Source: Molossus alvarezi
Taxonomy: Eukaryota > Chordata > Mammalia > Chiroptera > Molossidae
NCBI GenBank assembly: GCA_037176705.1
Contig: CM073895.1
Span: 2,728,001-2,792,000 of the forward strand
DNA length: 64,000 nt
Direction: 5' to 3'
Of the stretch, positions 45,508-64,000 are shown piece by piece; positions within the stretch are counted from its first letter, which is position 1; every line of letters starts with the position of its first letter. Below the pieces are notes generated by a model. It had not been told where the DNA came from. It made no database searches and saw only the letters and a program-made list of their open reading frames with translations. A program made the translations under genes and the position numbers.

Positions 45508-47990
45508 CCACATGCCCTCAGGGGCACAGGCTGGGAGGGAGGGACATGGGTGTATGAAAACTCCCTCACCCACCCGTGCACGGACACCCAGATAGCTCTG
45601 AAGGGAGCTGTGTGCCCCTGCCCTCCCAGGGGCCCAGACCCCTCCTGGAAGATATTTCTCAGGCAGAGCAGGGAGCCAGGCTCCGCCCCTGTCCCAGACC
45701 CACCCCGTCGACCTCACTGGGCCAGCTGGAGGGGAGCGGGCGCACAGAAGCAACCACTGAACATCTGCTGAAGAGGGACTGGTGGAGGGTGGACGGAAGG
45801 CCAGCTGGAGGGGGTCTGGACAGCGTGAGGCTGTGGGAAGGGCCTGCCCCTCTTGCTGGGCGGGGGGTCTTGGAATGTGCCCCCTCCGCCCCTTTCTCAG
45901 CAGTACCCTCCAGGCCTTACGTTCAGTCCTCGCCCGACGCACACGCATCTCCGGCCTCGGAACCCTGGCCACACACACCTTGGGACTGCGGGCGGAAGAT
46001 GGGCAGGTACTGTCCTTGTGGGCCTTATTTCAAGTCCTGAATGTCAGGCCGGCCTGCAGGGGGGTCACAGACCCCAAAGAGGGAGGCAGGTTGGGGCCAG
46101 GGAAGCAGGTTCGTGGACAGCCAACTGGAGCCTCGGACCCTCAGCACCTGGGTCCAAGGAGACCCCACTCCCACCCTTTAGGCTACATCTGGGGGAGGGT
46201 ACAGCTGGCCCACCCTCACCAGCCTCCCGAGTCCCTCCTGGTCATCCAAGACAGGTCACAGGGAGGGGCAGTGGGCTCCAGGCAGTTGGTGGTCTGCTCC
46301 GGAGGTGCAGGGGCTGGCCACGGGCGTGGGCAGAAGGGAGGAGGGTGTGGGCTACCCTTCCCCTGCCCACCCCTCCTCCCTGACTTCTAAGACGCTTTGC
46401 AGGCACCAGGGCCCCGGTCCCTGAGCAGCTGCCCGCCGGTGGGAGCAGATCGGCTAACAGGTCAGATGTGACTGGCCCAGGGCAAGGCCAGAGCACCCTG
46501 GGCAGGGAGTGGGGTGAGCAGGTGTGACCTGTGCAGGAGGCACCAAGGGAGCCGGAGGAGGGGCGTGACCAAGAGCCCTGAGGGTGGTGGTTTGCTTGGG
46601 GACACGGAGGTCCTCAGCAACGCCTCCTCCCTGGACCAGCCGGAGCTGGATGGTTGCCCCGTGCCCCCTGAAGCCTGTCCGGTCTCAGGATGGAGCCAGG
46701 CGCACTCGTGTGCAGTGTCCCCCGTGGGCTGTCGGCACCCCTGCCCTGCCTGTGGGAAGCACAGGCAGAGGCCCAAGGGGCACACGGGGCCTCTATGAGA
46801 CCCGATCCCCCAGGGCCCCCAGGCCATGTGCTGGGCAGTCCTCAGGGCAGGGTCGGGGAGAGGAGGGGATGATCTGTGGGACGAGAGGATCCACCGGCTG
46901 CTCAGTATGGGGCCCATCAGGAGGCGGGGCTGGAGGCAGTTACTGCCTGGCCTGCAGACCCAGCAGGACAGCAGCACTGGGGAGGAGCCCAGGGTTTCCA
47001 CCGAACGTTTCTATTGGGCAGCTGGACGCAGAGGCAGGGGGTCACACATGGTGTGCTGTGCGGTACATCTCTGATCCCCAGAACACAGCTGCACCAGGAG
47101 CAGCAGGCATTGGGCTTCGTCTACACTGAGGTCACCTGTGTGACACGACGTGGCCACGGAACCTTAGGAGCCAGCAGCCAGGACCCCAATGCCTGGAGCT
47201 CCCATCAGGGCACCACTGTGACCCTCGAACCCTGTGCTGCACGGCAGCCCCAACTGCCCGAGGGTCCCGCAGTGAGGCACCAACACGCAGACGCTCCGCG
47301 GCTCTGGGGAGCAGAGCAGAGGGGCGCTCACTGGCACGCCCTCCCCGGGAAGGCCTGTCACCCCACCCCGTGCACAGGGCAGGTGGAGAGCTCGGGGCAC
47401 CGCGGGGTCTGGCTCACACGCCTCACACATAGGTTCTGAGGGCTGAGTGTCCCCACAGACCTACCAAATGAACTGTCCTGGGCAGGTTAGAGACCCCTGA
47501 ACAGCAGTGTCCTACAACAGGGGCCGGGGGGTCGGCTTCTCGTGTCCCAGCCAGACCGTGGGCAGCGAGGTCAGTCGAGCGTCGACTCTGTGGCTGGCTG
47601 GCTTTTGGGAAGGGGCTCACGTGTTACACACGTGCACACACACACACACGACTTACAGCTGAGCCATTCAAATGGAAACTACAGCCCTTCACCTGGTGCA
47701 CCCGCTTCAGAGCCTCCGCCTTCGGGGGCATCGCCGCCACCACTGCAGCGGGCCGACTGCTGACACCTCCCAGTGGAAGTGTCCTGCCCACCCGGGAAGC
47801 AGCGCTGTACCTGGAGACCTGCATGTCCCCGAGACGCGGGCTCCTTCGCAGACGGGGTCGCATCCCACGGCTCCCGCGGCTCCCCCGGCCCCGCCAGGCG
47901 CTCCCCCACTCAGACACGCCGCTGGAAGTCCCCCGCTTCTGCGGCCCCTCAGCGCCCAACAGCAACACTAAGACACTTACGGAGAAAACG
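45508..47990. other. Between SMIM1 remnant and LRRC47 3' end, no gene seen
   Basis: GC-rich DNA. It may contain the old SMIM1 3'UTR and distal LRRC47 3'UTR. A short CA tract is at 47632-47650. The open frames match no family I know. Confidence 0.4.
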
Positions 47991-47994
47991 AGCG

Positions 47995-48000
47995 TTTATG
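47995..48000 (-). terminator. LRRC47: Candidate LRRC47 poly(A) signal (variant)
   Basis: Minus-strand CATAAA about 420 nt downstream of the LRRC47 stop. No canonical AATAAA was noticed in this stretch. The true 3' end may be further on. Confidence 0.35.
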
Positions 48001-48419
48001 AGCAGGCCGCCTCGCTGCGGTGGGAGCGCGAGGCCAGGCGCACACGCACGCTGCTCGCAGGACGCACAGGACGCAGCGTGGCAGAGGCCTGTGCAGCCCG
48101 GCGAGACGTAGCCACTTCCTCGGCGCTCAGCTCACACCGAGCGCCAGGCCTGCTGCAGCGTCCTTTCCCGCGACCGTGGGGCCGTGTCCGTGGCTCCAGC
48201 CTGGAACCTGCGCTCGCTGTTTGTGCAACTTCAGCAACGCTGCAGTGCGAGCTGTAGAGGCGGAGGGCTCGGGCGACAACGTGGTGCCATCACGACGGAA
48301 CCTTCTGGGACTGGACAAGGAACGCGGGGGCTTAGAAACACCCAGGGGGAGTGTAAGAGGAACTCGCTGCACCACACGGGAGCCCACGGGAGGGCCGATC
48401 CATCGGACAGCCGACCGTC

Positions 48420-57073
<8,654 letters not shown>

Positions 57074-57246
57074 TTACGCAGACGGGGTGCAGCGGAAACT
57101 CCCCGCGTTGGCTGGGCTAGTCCGTGCACCAGAGCCGCACATTTGGGGTGTCCTGTCCTACTTCCCTTCAACGCCTAACCTGCCTCGCCCATGACCCCCG
57201 CCCCCAGCCCCTGCAATAGTCTGGGACTGAATCTGCCTTGCTGTTT

Positions 57247-57460
57247 CTATTTTATTTTTCTAAATATGTTTTTAAAAAATTTCTTTATTAATTTGAGAGA
57301 GAGAGAACCATCAATGAGAAAGAATATCGATTGGCCGCCCCCTGCACGCCCCCTACTGGGGATGAGTCTGAAACCTGGGCATGTGCCCTGACCCAGAATA
57401 GAATGGAACCTCTCGGTCCATGGGATCAGGCTCAGTCCACTGAGCCCCACGGCTGGGCTT
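57247..57460 (-). mobile_element. VES-type SINE, antisense
   Basis: From the T-rich tail to agccccacggctgggctt. The target duplication is ccttgctgtt, at 57236-57245 and 57461-57470. Confidence 0.92.
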
Positions 57461-57470
57461 CCTTGCTGTT

Positions 57471-57698
57471 TTTTATTTTTTTGTCCTCACCCGAGGACAT
57501 TTTTCCATTTTTTGTTCAGATAGAGTGGGAGGGAGAGAGAAACATCGACGTGAAAGGGACACAAGTGGCTGCCACCCGCACGACCTACCAGGGCCGGGGA
57601 CAAACTACAACCGAGGTACATGCCCTTAGCGGGAACCGAATCCGGGTCTCTCTGGACCGCAGGCCGGCGCTCTCACCGCTGAGCCAAAACGGCCAGGG
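57471..57698 (-). mobile_element. VES SINE (second subfamily), antisense
   Basis: Directly abuts the preceding SINE: cctcacccgaggacattttt to gagccaaaacggccagggtg. The tail type (ending 'ctcgggtgagga' in sense) differs from its neighbour, so two SINE lineages sit side by side. Confidence 0.92.
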
Positions 57699-60110
57699 TG
57701 CAAGACATTTCTTAAAACGGGTGAGCAGTTGGGGATGAGAGCTGAGCTGCACGCCCAGTGAATGCTGATCCAGATGGGAAGGGAAGGAAACCACACAGAA
57801 CATGTGCTGGATGATTCGTCTGCACAGCTTAAAGCGTGTCCAACTCAAGGCCGTGTTATTTCGGGATACATTTGTGTGTGACAAGCCTGTGAAGACAACC
57901 GGGCGTTGATACGTCATTCCTGAAAAGCAAGGCCGAATTCACCGTTTCGTTTCTCTGAAGCCTGAGTAGTGCCTGGGAGCTGCCTGTGCACGGTGTGGGC
58001 TCAGCTCTGGCGGGGTGGGGGCTACAGGCAGCTGCGAACTCCCAGGCGCTGTTTAGCGAGGCAAAGCTGCTGTCCTGGGCTGCACCCTGTGGGACAAGCT
58101 GTGCTCAGTGGGGGAGGGGCAGGATGGCGGAGGAAAGCCCTCCAGCAGGCAGTGATGCAGGTGGGTCACCGCTGCTCTGCACGGGGGAGGGAGCCACTGC
58201 CTGCTGCGGGCCGTGCTCTGCCTCCAGGACACGAGGGCGGAAGCTTTGTGAACCCAGAAGAGAAGTGTCCGTGGAGCTGAGGGAACAGCCTTTAGAATAG
58301 GTCCTAGGGCTGGAAGGAGCCTCCCACTTGAACCCTGCTGTCTGCTTCCCCATCCAGGAGCATCTCCCCTCCCTGCAGGCTCAGCCCTTCCCGCCCTAGC
58401 TTAGCTCTGCAGGTAGCAGGCTCGTGGGGGCAGGGCAGCAGAGGCAGGGACACGGGGTCACCTCTGGGTGCTGCTTTGCCCGTTTCCCTCCCACTTGGGA
58501 GGATACCACCACCTGCCTGGCAAGAGCCTCTCAAAGATGCCCATGGTGGGGTCACAGGGAGCTTGCCTAGGTGCTTCCCGCAGGTCACGGGGTCCCCACT
58601 CCAAGCCCTGAGCATTGCCTTCCTCCCCTGGTGGGGTGTGTGCTGCAGACATGCGGGCCCCAGTGGTCACCTGACTGAGCCGTGCATTAGTTACAGGAGC
58701 AGGTTCTTGTTTCTAGAACTTGTCGGTTTCTAAGAGCAAACGAGCAGTGGCGTCCACGCACACCTCGCTGAAAGAGCTGTTCCCAGACTTCTCTGGGTGT
58801 GTGCCAACCCGGCCTGAGCAGGTGCCGTCACCCACTTAACCAGGGATGTGTTCTGAGTGTCATTAGGCGACATCCCTGTGTGACAGCGTGCACACAGACC
58901 CCTGGACGGTATGGCCCACTGCCCCAGGTGACAAGCTGACCAGGATCGCTGCTCCAAACCCTCACTGCACTGGATGCTCAGCCAACTGTAACAGCCGTTG
59001 GCACTGGTGTACCCACACGTACGCAACAGAAGAGGCAGGCAGAACACAGCACAGAAGATGAAACGTGGGCACCTGGACAGGGCTCTTCCTGCGAGGGCTT
59101 GAGGGGCTCGCGGGACTGGACGTGGCTCGGGGTGCGTCGGGGGTGAGGGTGGAGGCCTGGGACATGACTGAGCACGTGGGGACACTGTATACGAAACACC
59201 ACGAGGCTAAGCCAAGCCCAGAAGAGGATGCCATCAGGAGACCCGGTCAACAGGGCCTGGGCGAGGCTGCTGCGGGATAGCATGGCTGCTGTTTATAGGA
59301 ACTTTGAAAAACAGGTGCTGAGAGCACACTCTAAAAACTGATAAAAAGTATAGCGGACACATAAACCAGTAACGTCGTCCTTTGTCGTCATCAGTGCAGG
59401 GCGGTGGCCCCTTCACAGCGGCACCACCACCAACATGCAGGGATGGAAGTGCTCTGATGGTCCATTGTGATGTCACTGGTGACAGGCCGCCTCCCCCAGT
59501 CCCTGATGAGGTCATCACGCAGCACATGGCTCCCATGCCCACCGCAGTGCCCGCCTGCCCCTGCCCCCACCCCCCAAATAAAGCATTTGAAATACTTTTT
59601 CTGTTTGAAGCCACGATACCCTAAGTTGAAAGCTAATACCTAATTGTGTAAATTGTAACTTAAAATAGAAACTGATAAAATTATCCAAGCTGATAAAGGC
59701 TTACAAACACTGAAAATTTATAGAGAAAGTGCTACATTTTTACTTACTGTATTTGAAAAGCAACGCGGCCTCAGCGGCTGGTAGGAGTACCCTCTGTGGG
59801 GAGGAACACGCGAGGAGGTTCTACACTGGACTCATGGGCACAATCAGGGCGTCTACAGAACATCCCAACTTCACAGGATAAAACTGACCATTTTCTCCAA
59901 TTCATATATATGTAGCTTAAAATCTTTTAGCTTCTTTAGAAGTTAACCCACTTTGACAAATAACTTATGCTGGGACAGACTCTGTCCTGGCGACTCACCC
60001 TTCAGCGCCCTGGTCAGCTGGCCCAGCCACACCGCACATCACCCAGGGAGATGTACCTACAAACTGCTTTGTAATTGTGATCGTGAAATAAAAGTGACAA
60101 ATATGTAGTG
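57699..60110. other. Intergenic LRRC47-CEP104, no gene seen
   Basis: The divergent side of LRRC47. The open frames are short and unsupported. AATAAA words on the plus strand (near 59576 and 60088) have no matching coding region upstream. Confidence 0.4.
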
Positions 60111-60115
60111 ATCTT

Positions 60116-61945
60116 TTTATTATATGAATATACTCAAGGTGCATTAACTAAGTCCTGAAACAGCAACAAAAATATATTAGATATTTTATAACGCTGGTAC
60201 CTGAAATAACGATGAATAGAAAACTCTGTTAAAAAGTTGCAAATTTTCATTAAAAGGATTTACACTGGTATTCTAATGCCAATTTATAGATACAATTCTT
60301 TTAAATTAGATGGATAGAATATTCTGAAATAGGAAAATAATAGAAATAAATATTGTTAAATATCCACAACATATTCATGAATAAAAATTCAACTATTCAT
60401 TACTGTTCCAAATTCGGATATTTATTAATGGCCAACGTTGTTATTCTTTGTTCTCGGTTCCTTAATAGTATATACCTCCTATCACCACCACTGCCATGGA
60501 CCACGTCACCACAAACGCACACGGCTTCTGCAACCGGCAAGACTAACCTGTTTTAAATGCACCCAATTTTGTCAACCACTAAAAAGTAAACAGTTTTACA
60601 AATATTTTTAACTCATAATATATAGAAAACATTATATATATTTATTAAAAATTTTGACTGGCAAAAAAAAAATAACTTCTTGGTTAATTTTTTCATTATT
60701 GTTCTGTTTAAAAAGTGTTTTGTCTGTTCTTCAACATGGTTTAGAAAATGGCCAACATCTTTTTGAAGCCAAAAAGGATTATTTTGTGATTATCTAGGCA
60801 TCTGTACTCTGCTCAGCCTAGTAAAGTTTGACATTATTTCTCCCATACTTGTTTACTTTTAGTATCTATTTAAGGTAATTCTGTTGGTCAGGCTTGCTGT
60901 GTTTCTAGTCAACCACACGAGAAGGTATTAATTTACCAAAAATGGTGACTGGTTAGTGCAAATGCACGGTTGCCGACGTGGCCGGGGAGCACCCCGCTCA
61001 AACAGCTGTTAGTTGCACACGTTCTCGGGGCGCAGGGCTGGGAATGGGAAATATTTATACACTAGTTGTGTGCTACAGATTTCGTCTATCCTGCGTATTT
61101 CTAGCGGGATCCTGACAGCCTGCCCCGTGATGCTCAGGAGGAAGCGGACAGCAGACGCCAGCTTCCTGGAGGCTCCAGTGGACTGGGCACCCGGGGAGCA
61201 CAGGCCTGGATAGGAAGACGCCAGGCGTGGCCTCCCCCTGGCCCCCCGAGGCGAGGCAAGCTGAGCTGCTTCGGTGGGGTGGGCAGTTGGCCAGCTGGGT
61301 AGGAGACTGGACTTGAGGTTTGGTTTCATTGTTGTAAGTGATGTTTTGGTTTTGAGAATTATATGGTGAGTTTGAGAAAAGTGATCTTATAGCTCCAATT
61401 CCAGCATGGCTTGGACAGGGACGGGACAGGCGAGCCCACACCGAGTGCTGCAGGGACCAGTTCTCGGTAACCACGGTTTCCGCTCTCTGACCTTTATTTC
61501 TGTGTCGGGCAAACACGGGCTCTGCAGCCGCCGCCGGCAGAGAAGGTGCAGGCAGCCGAGCACACCGTCACCTCCTGTGCCTGACCCTGGCTGGGCCACA
61601 GGGGACTCGGACGGACCGCCAGGCAGAGGCGCAGTGCAGCCTGCAGGAAATCGCCCGCGCCACCTACAGGGCGCTGTGCTTACGGGACGCCCTCAACAGG
61701 GACCCGACCCGGCACCTGTTCCGTAAGCTTCCTGGGCCCCGGTTTCGGATTGTGGCTCCGAGCCGGAGAAAGTCAGAGACCCCGTGGCTGGAACCGCAGG
61801 AGGGAGGGCAGGTCCCAGCTCAGGGGCTGTGCTTCGGTCAGCCCCACACGGAGCTGCGTGCTGAGGATGGCTTCTGGGAGACATGTTCACGATCAGGACA
61901 CCGGCTCGGTCCTCGCTCGCAGACCAAGGGGACAGGTCCGTCGTG
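60116..61945 (-). other. CEP104: CEP104 3' untranslated region (probable extent)
   Basis: Sequence downstream of the CEP104 stop on the minus strand. A canonical AATAAA (plus-strand TTTATT) at 61493-61498 would give a roughly 470-nt 3'UTR. Another at 60116-60121 would give about 1.8 kb and would include the unusually AT-rich 60100-60960 block. Extent is inferred. Confidence 0.5.
61493..61498 (-). terminator. CEP104: CEP104 proximal poly(A) signal
   Basis: AATAAA on the minus strand about 450 nt after the stop, in cagaaataaaggtc. Confidence 0.5.
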
Positions 61946-62061
61946 TCACCGCTTCATGTAGGTCCTGCCAGAACTTTTACTCAGTCCCCCCTTTGGGGTG
62001 GGAATCTTGCTTCCAGCCTTCGGTGCTGAGGTGCCGGACTTGGCCGTGGCGGGGCCTTTAC
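61946..62061 (-). CDS. CEP104: CEP104 last exon (SxIP motif, stop)
   Basis: After acceptor gtccacccag, it reads GKGPATAKSGTSAPKAGSKI and then PTPKGGLSKSSGRTYMKR, with TGA at 61948-61946. SKIP preceded by basic residues is the EB1-binding motif. Confidence 0.87.
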
Positions 62062-63053
62062 CTGGGTGGACACAGACATGACGCACAGGGCAGGTTAGGA
62101 GGGAGGCTGGTGCACGAGCTGCACACAGCAACGGGAGGCAGAGGGCAGGGGTCAGCAGACCCTGGGGAGGCCGCATGAGGGCCGTGGCAGAGGGCAGGGG
62201 TAAGCAGACCCTGGGGAGGCCGCGCGAGGGCCGTGGCAGAGGGCAGGGGTCAGCAGACCCTGGGGAGGCCGCGCGAGGGCGAGGCAGAGGGCAGGGGTCA
62301 GCAGACCCTGGGGAGGCCGCGCGAGGGCGAGGCAGAGGGCAGGGGTCAGCAGACCCTGGGGAGGAGGCACGAGGGCGAGGCAGAGGGCAGGGGTCAGCAG
62401 ACCCTGGGGAGGCCGCGCGAGGGCCGTGGCAGAGGGCAGGGGTCAGCAGACCCTGGGGAGGCCGCGCGAGGGCCGTGGCAGAGGGCAGGGGTCAGTAGAT
62501 CCTGGGGAGGCCGCGCGAGGCTGTGGCACTCCTGTCCCTCGTGTGCAGGAGCCGACCCGACGGGGAAGGTCCGCAGAGCACAGCGGTGGCCAGCCCTCAG
62601 GTGGCTGCAGGTACACGTGTGGTGGCAGAAAAGGAGGGACCGAGACCCAGAGGAAAGAGACCGAGCCAGCTGCCTATTAGCTTCAAACATTCAGCTCCAG
62701 AAAGGGGACCGTGGGCAGCCCTGTGACGGGAGCTCCATTTCCTGGCTGAGCGACCCTGGGCGGCCCCTCCGTGGGCCTCGTGTCCTGTTCTACAGGCCAG
62801 CACCGGGCACTGGGGACAGACAGGCTCACCCGTCCCCGTGCCCTTCTCTGGCTCGCAGCCTCGCCTTGCTCACGCCCTGAGAGGTGCACCCAGGCCTGCG
62901 GGGGGAACACTTTCGTTCTAAGGGACAGTCCCACTCAAGGGGCGGCCCGGCAGCATCCTCACCCCGCAGCGCAGCCGGGGCCCTCAGCAGCACGTGCGTC
63001 CGGCGCAGGTTCATGGCGCAACCCGCGGGGCCCATCAGGTGAGCCTTCCATGC
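61946..63053 (-). CDS. CEP104: CEP104, last two coding exons, 5'-partial
   Basis: CEP104 is a centrosomal and ciliary-tip protein that binds EB1 and tubulin and is needed for normal cilia. Two minus-strand exons (63053-62963 and 62061-61946) join in frame and give the protein's end. The first encodes AWKAHLMGPAGCAMNLRRTH, the tail of a C-terminal zinc-finger-type segment. The second encodes the basic, serine-rich tail with the SKIP motif, an SxIP-type EB1-binding site. Position next to LRRC47 in the same orientation agrees with human. The N-terminal, coiled-coil and TOG regions lie beyond the window. Call based on remembered family sequence. Confidence 0.85.
62137..62520. repeat. Minisatellite in the last CEP104 intron
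   Basis: About eight copies of a 47-50 bp unit (ggcagagggcaggggtcagc, agaccctggggaggccgc, gcgagggc-). Neighbouring copies are nearly identical, and short length variants (ccgt present or absent) define two sub-units. Only about 75 bp from the last exon. Confidence 0.95.
62963..63053 (-). CDS. CEP104: CEP104 penultimate exon
   Basis: Acceptor cgttgcag, donor gtgagg. Phase 0 in, phase 1 out, fitting the last exon exactly. Reads AWKAHLMGPAGCAMNLRRTH followed by VLLRAPAALR. Confidence 0.82.
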
Positions 63054-64000
63054 CTGCAACGAGAGGCCGGTGTGGGCGGGAGGGTGGCTCTCACCGCCCT
63101 GGCCCTGCTGGGGATGCGGTGGCAGCGGCCACACTGGGGGCCTGCAGGGCCTCGCCCCCCCCCCCCCCCGCATCCTGCCGACCACCTCTGGGCTCAGCCG
63201 AGTGCCTGCCGGCCACAGCCCTCCCAGACAGCACCTGGGCTCTCGTGCCCTGGAGCACAGCACAGGGAGACTGAGGGTGTGCAGGTGGGTGAGATTCGGG
63301 GAGCACACGGGCGGGGCCTGGGGGGGCCTCTCGGAGCTGAGACAGCAGGGGCCCCGTCCTACGATGGCAAAGAGAACAGCCCCACCAGCCCTGAAAGAGC
63401 TCCGGAGGGCCTTCCCCGCCCGCCACACCCGCCACAGCCGTGGGCCCCAGCAGAGGCCGAGCTCTGGGGCTGCACACGGGCCGCCCGGCGTGTGGGCATC
63501 TGCGCAGCAGACACAGGCGCGCAGAGTGGAGGGCAGCAGCGGCCTGCGGCACTGCAGGCAGGACAGGACGTCCGGGAAGACGGGAGCTGGAGCCGACGTG
63601 AGCCCGCTCGGAGGAGGGACACAGCCACCACGAGATGGGACTGGCAGCCAGCGGGGCGAGTGTGAAGGTGACGATGACAGAAACGGGCCCAAGGCTCTGG
63701 AAACCGACAGGGAGAGGGAACGCGTGTGCATCCAGGCTGCTGCTATCTAAGAAAAGGAGACCACGAAAACGTGTCCTCTAGGGACAGTGAGCAGAGCAGG
63801 GGCGGCAGCCGTGCCCGGGCCTCTCGGAATGCGCCTCACTTCGCAGCTGGCGGGGCCGTCCGCCTGCGCTAGCTCATCACGGGACTTAGTCTCACTAAGC
63901 ACCTGAAAACTGAATGGGAAATGAAACAAATGAGCCCAAACGTGTCCCTAGCTGGTAGCACACACTAAGATGGGGCAAGGACCGGCCTGGGCACAGGTGG
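63054..64000 (-). other. CEP104: CEP104 intron (partial), no certain exon
   Basis: The zinc-finger exon that should precede 63053 was not found, so it probably lies beyond 64000. A C-run of about 17 bases occurs near 63152-63168. Confidence 0.45.

Noticed and set aside
62826..63731. 301-codon minus-strand frame across CEP104
   Set aside because: Only 62963-63053 is a credible exon; the rest is intron read-through with no known domain.
63840..63902. Possible CEP104 exon reading VLSETKSRDELAQADGPASC
   Set aside because: It has usable splice signals and length 21 codons, but lacks the zinc-finger residues expected before 63053 and I could not match it to the family.

Overview
This is nuclear DNA from a mammal, almost certainly a bat of the suborder Yangochiroptera. 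Genes are split by GT-AG introns. The order TP73(+) - CCDC27(+) - SMIM1(+) - LRRC47(-) - CEP104(-) is that of human 1p36.3. The window holds at least 15 copies of a tRNA-derived SINE with a 'tggctcagtggttagagc'-type head and a TC-rich body, characteristic of the bat VES family. Gene calls rest on translating the exons and matching them to protein families from memory; no database search was run.

Layout. 1-3159 is the end of a long TP73 intron. 3160-10052 holds ten coding exons of TP73 (human exons 5-14): most of the DNA-binding domain, the tetramerisation domain and the SAM domain. They are followed by a roughly 2.7 kb 3'UTR ending near 12765. 12.8-18.2 kb is intergenic, with a GC-rich minisatellite, old L1 pieces and SINEs. 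18526-32128 is CCDC27, 13 coding exons whose lengths sum to a clean 696-codon frame. 32.3-43.7 kb is repeat-rich: a pair of related LTR-like repeats, a small hAT element, a 57-bp tandem repeat and a nearly 5 kb antisense L1 that itself carries a SINE. 45064-45507 contains the remains of SMIM1 (Vel antigen). It appears broken by start loss and frameshifts, which is the most biologically interesting observation here. 48420-56626 is LRRC47 on the minus strand, seven coding exons and 580 codons, with a CpG-island promoter. 61946-63053 holds the last two coding exons of CEP104 on the minus strand, including the C-terminal SxIP (EB1-binding) motif.

The genes do not form a pathway or operon. TP73 is a p53-family transcription factor, CCDC27 a coiled-coil protein of unknown role, SMIM1 a red-cell membrane protein, LRRC47 a cytosolic leucine-rich-repeat/B3-B4-domain protein and CEP104 a ciliary-tip protein. 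I found no bacterial-type system, CRISPR array or clearly new coding system. The points of interest are gene decay (SMIM1), lineage-specific coding changes (TP73 tail, CCDC27 acidic expansion) and layered transposon history.
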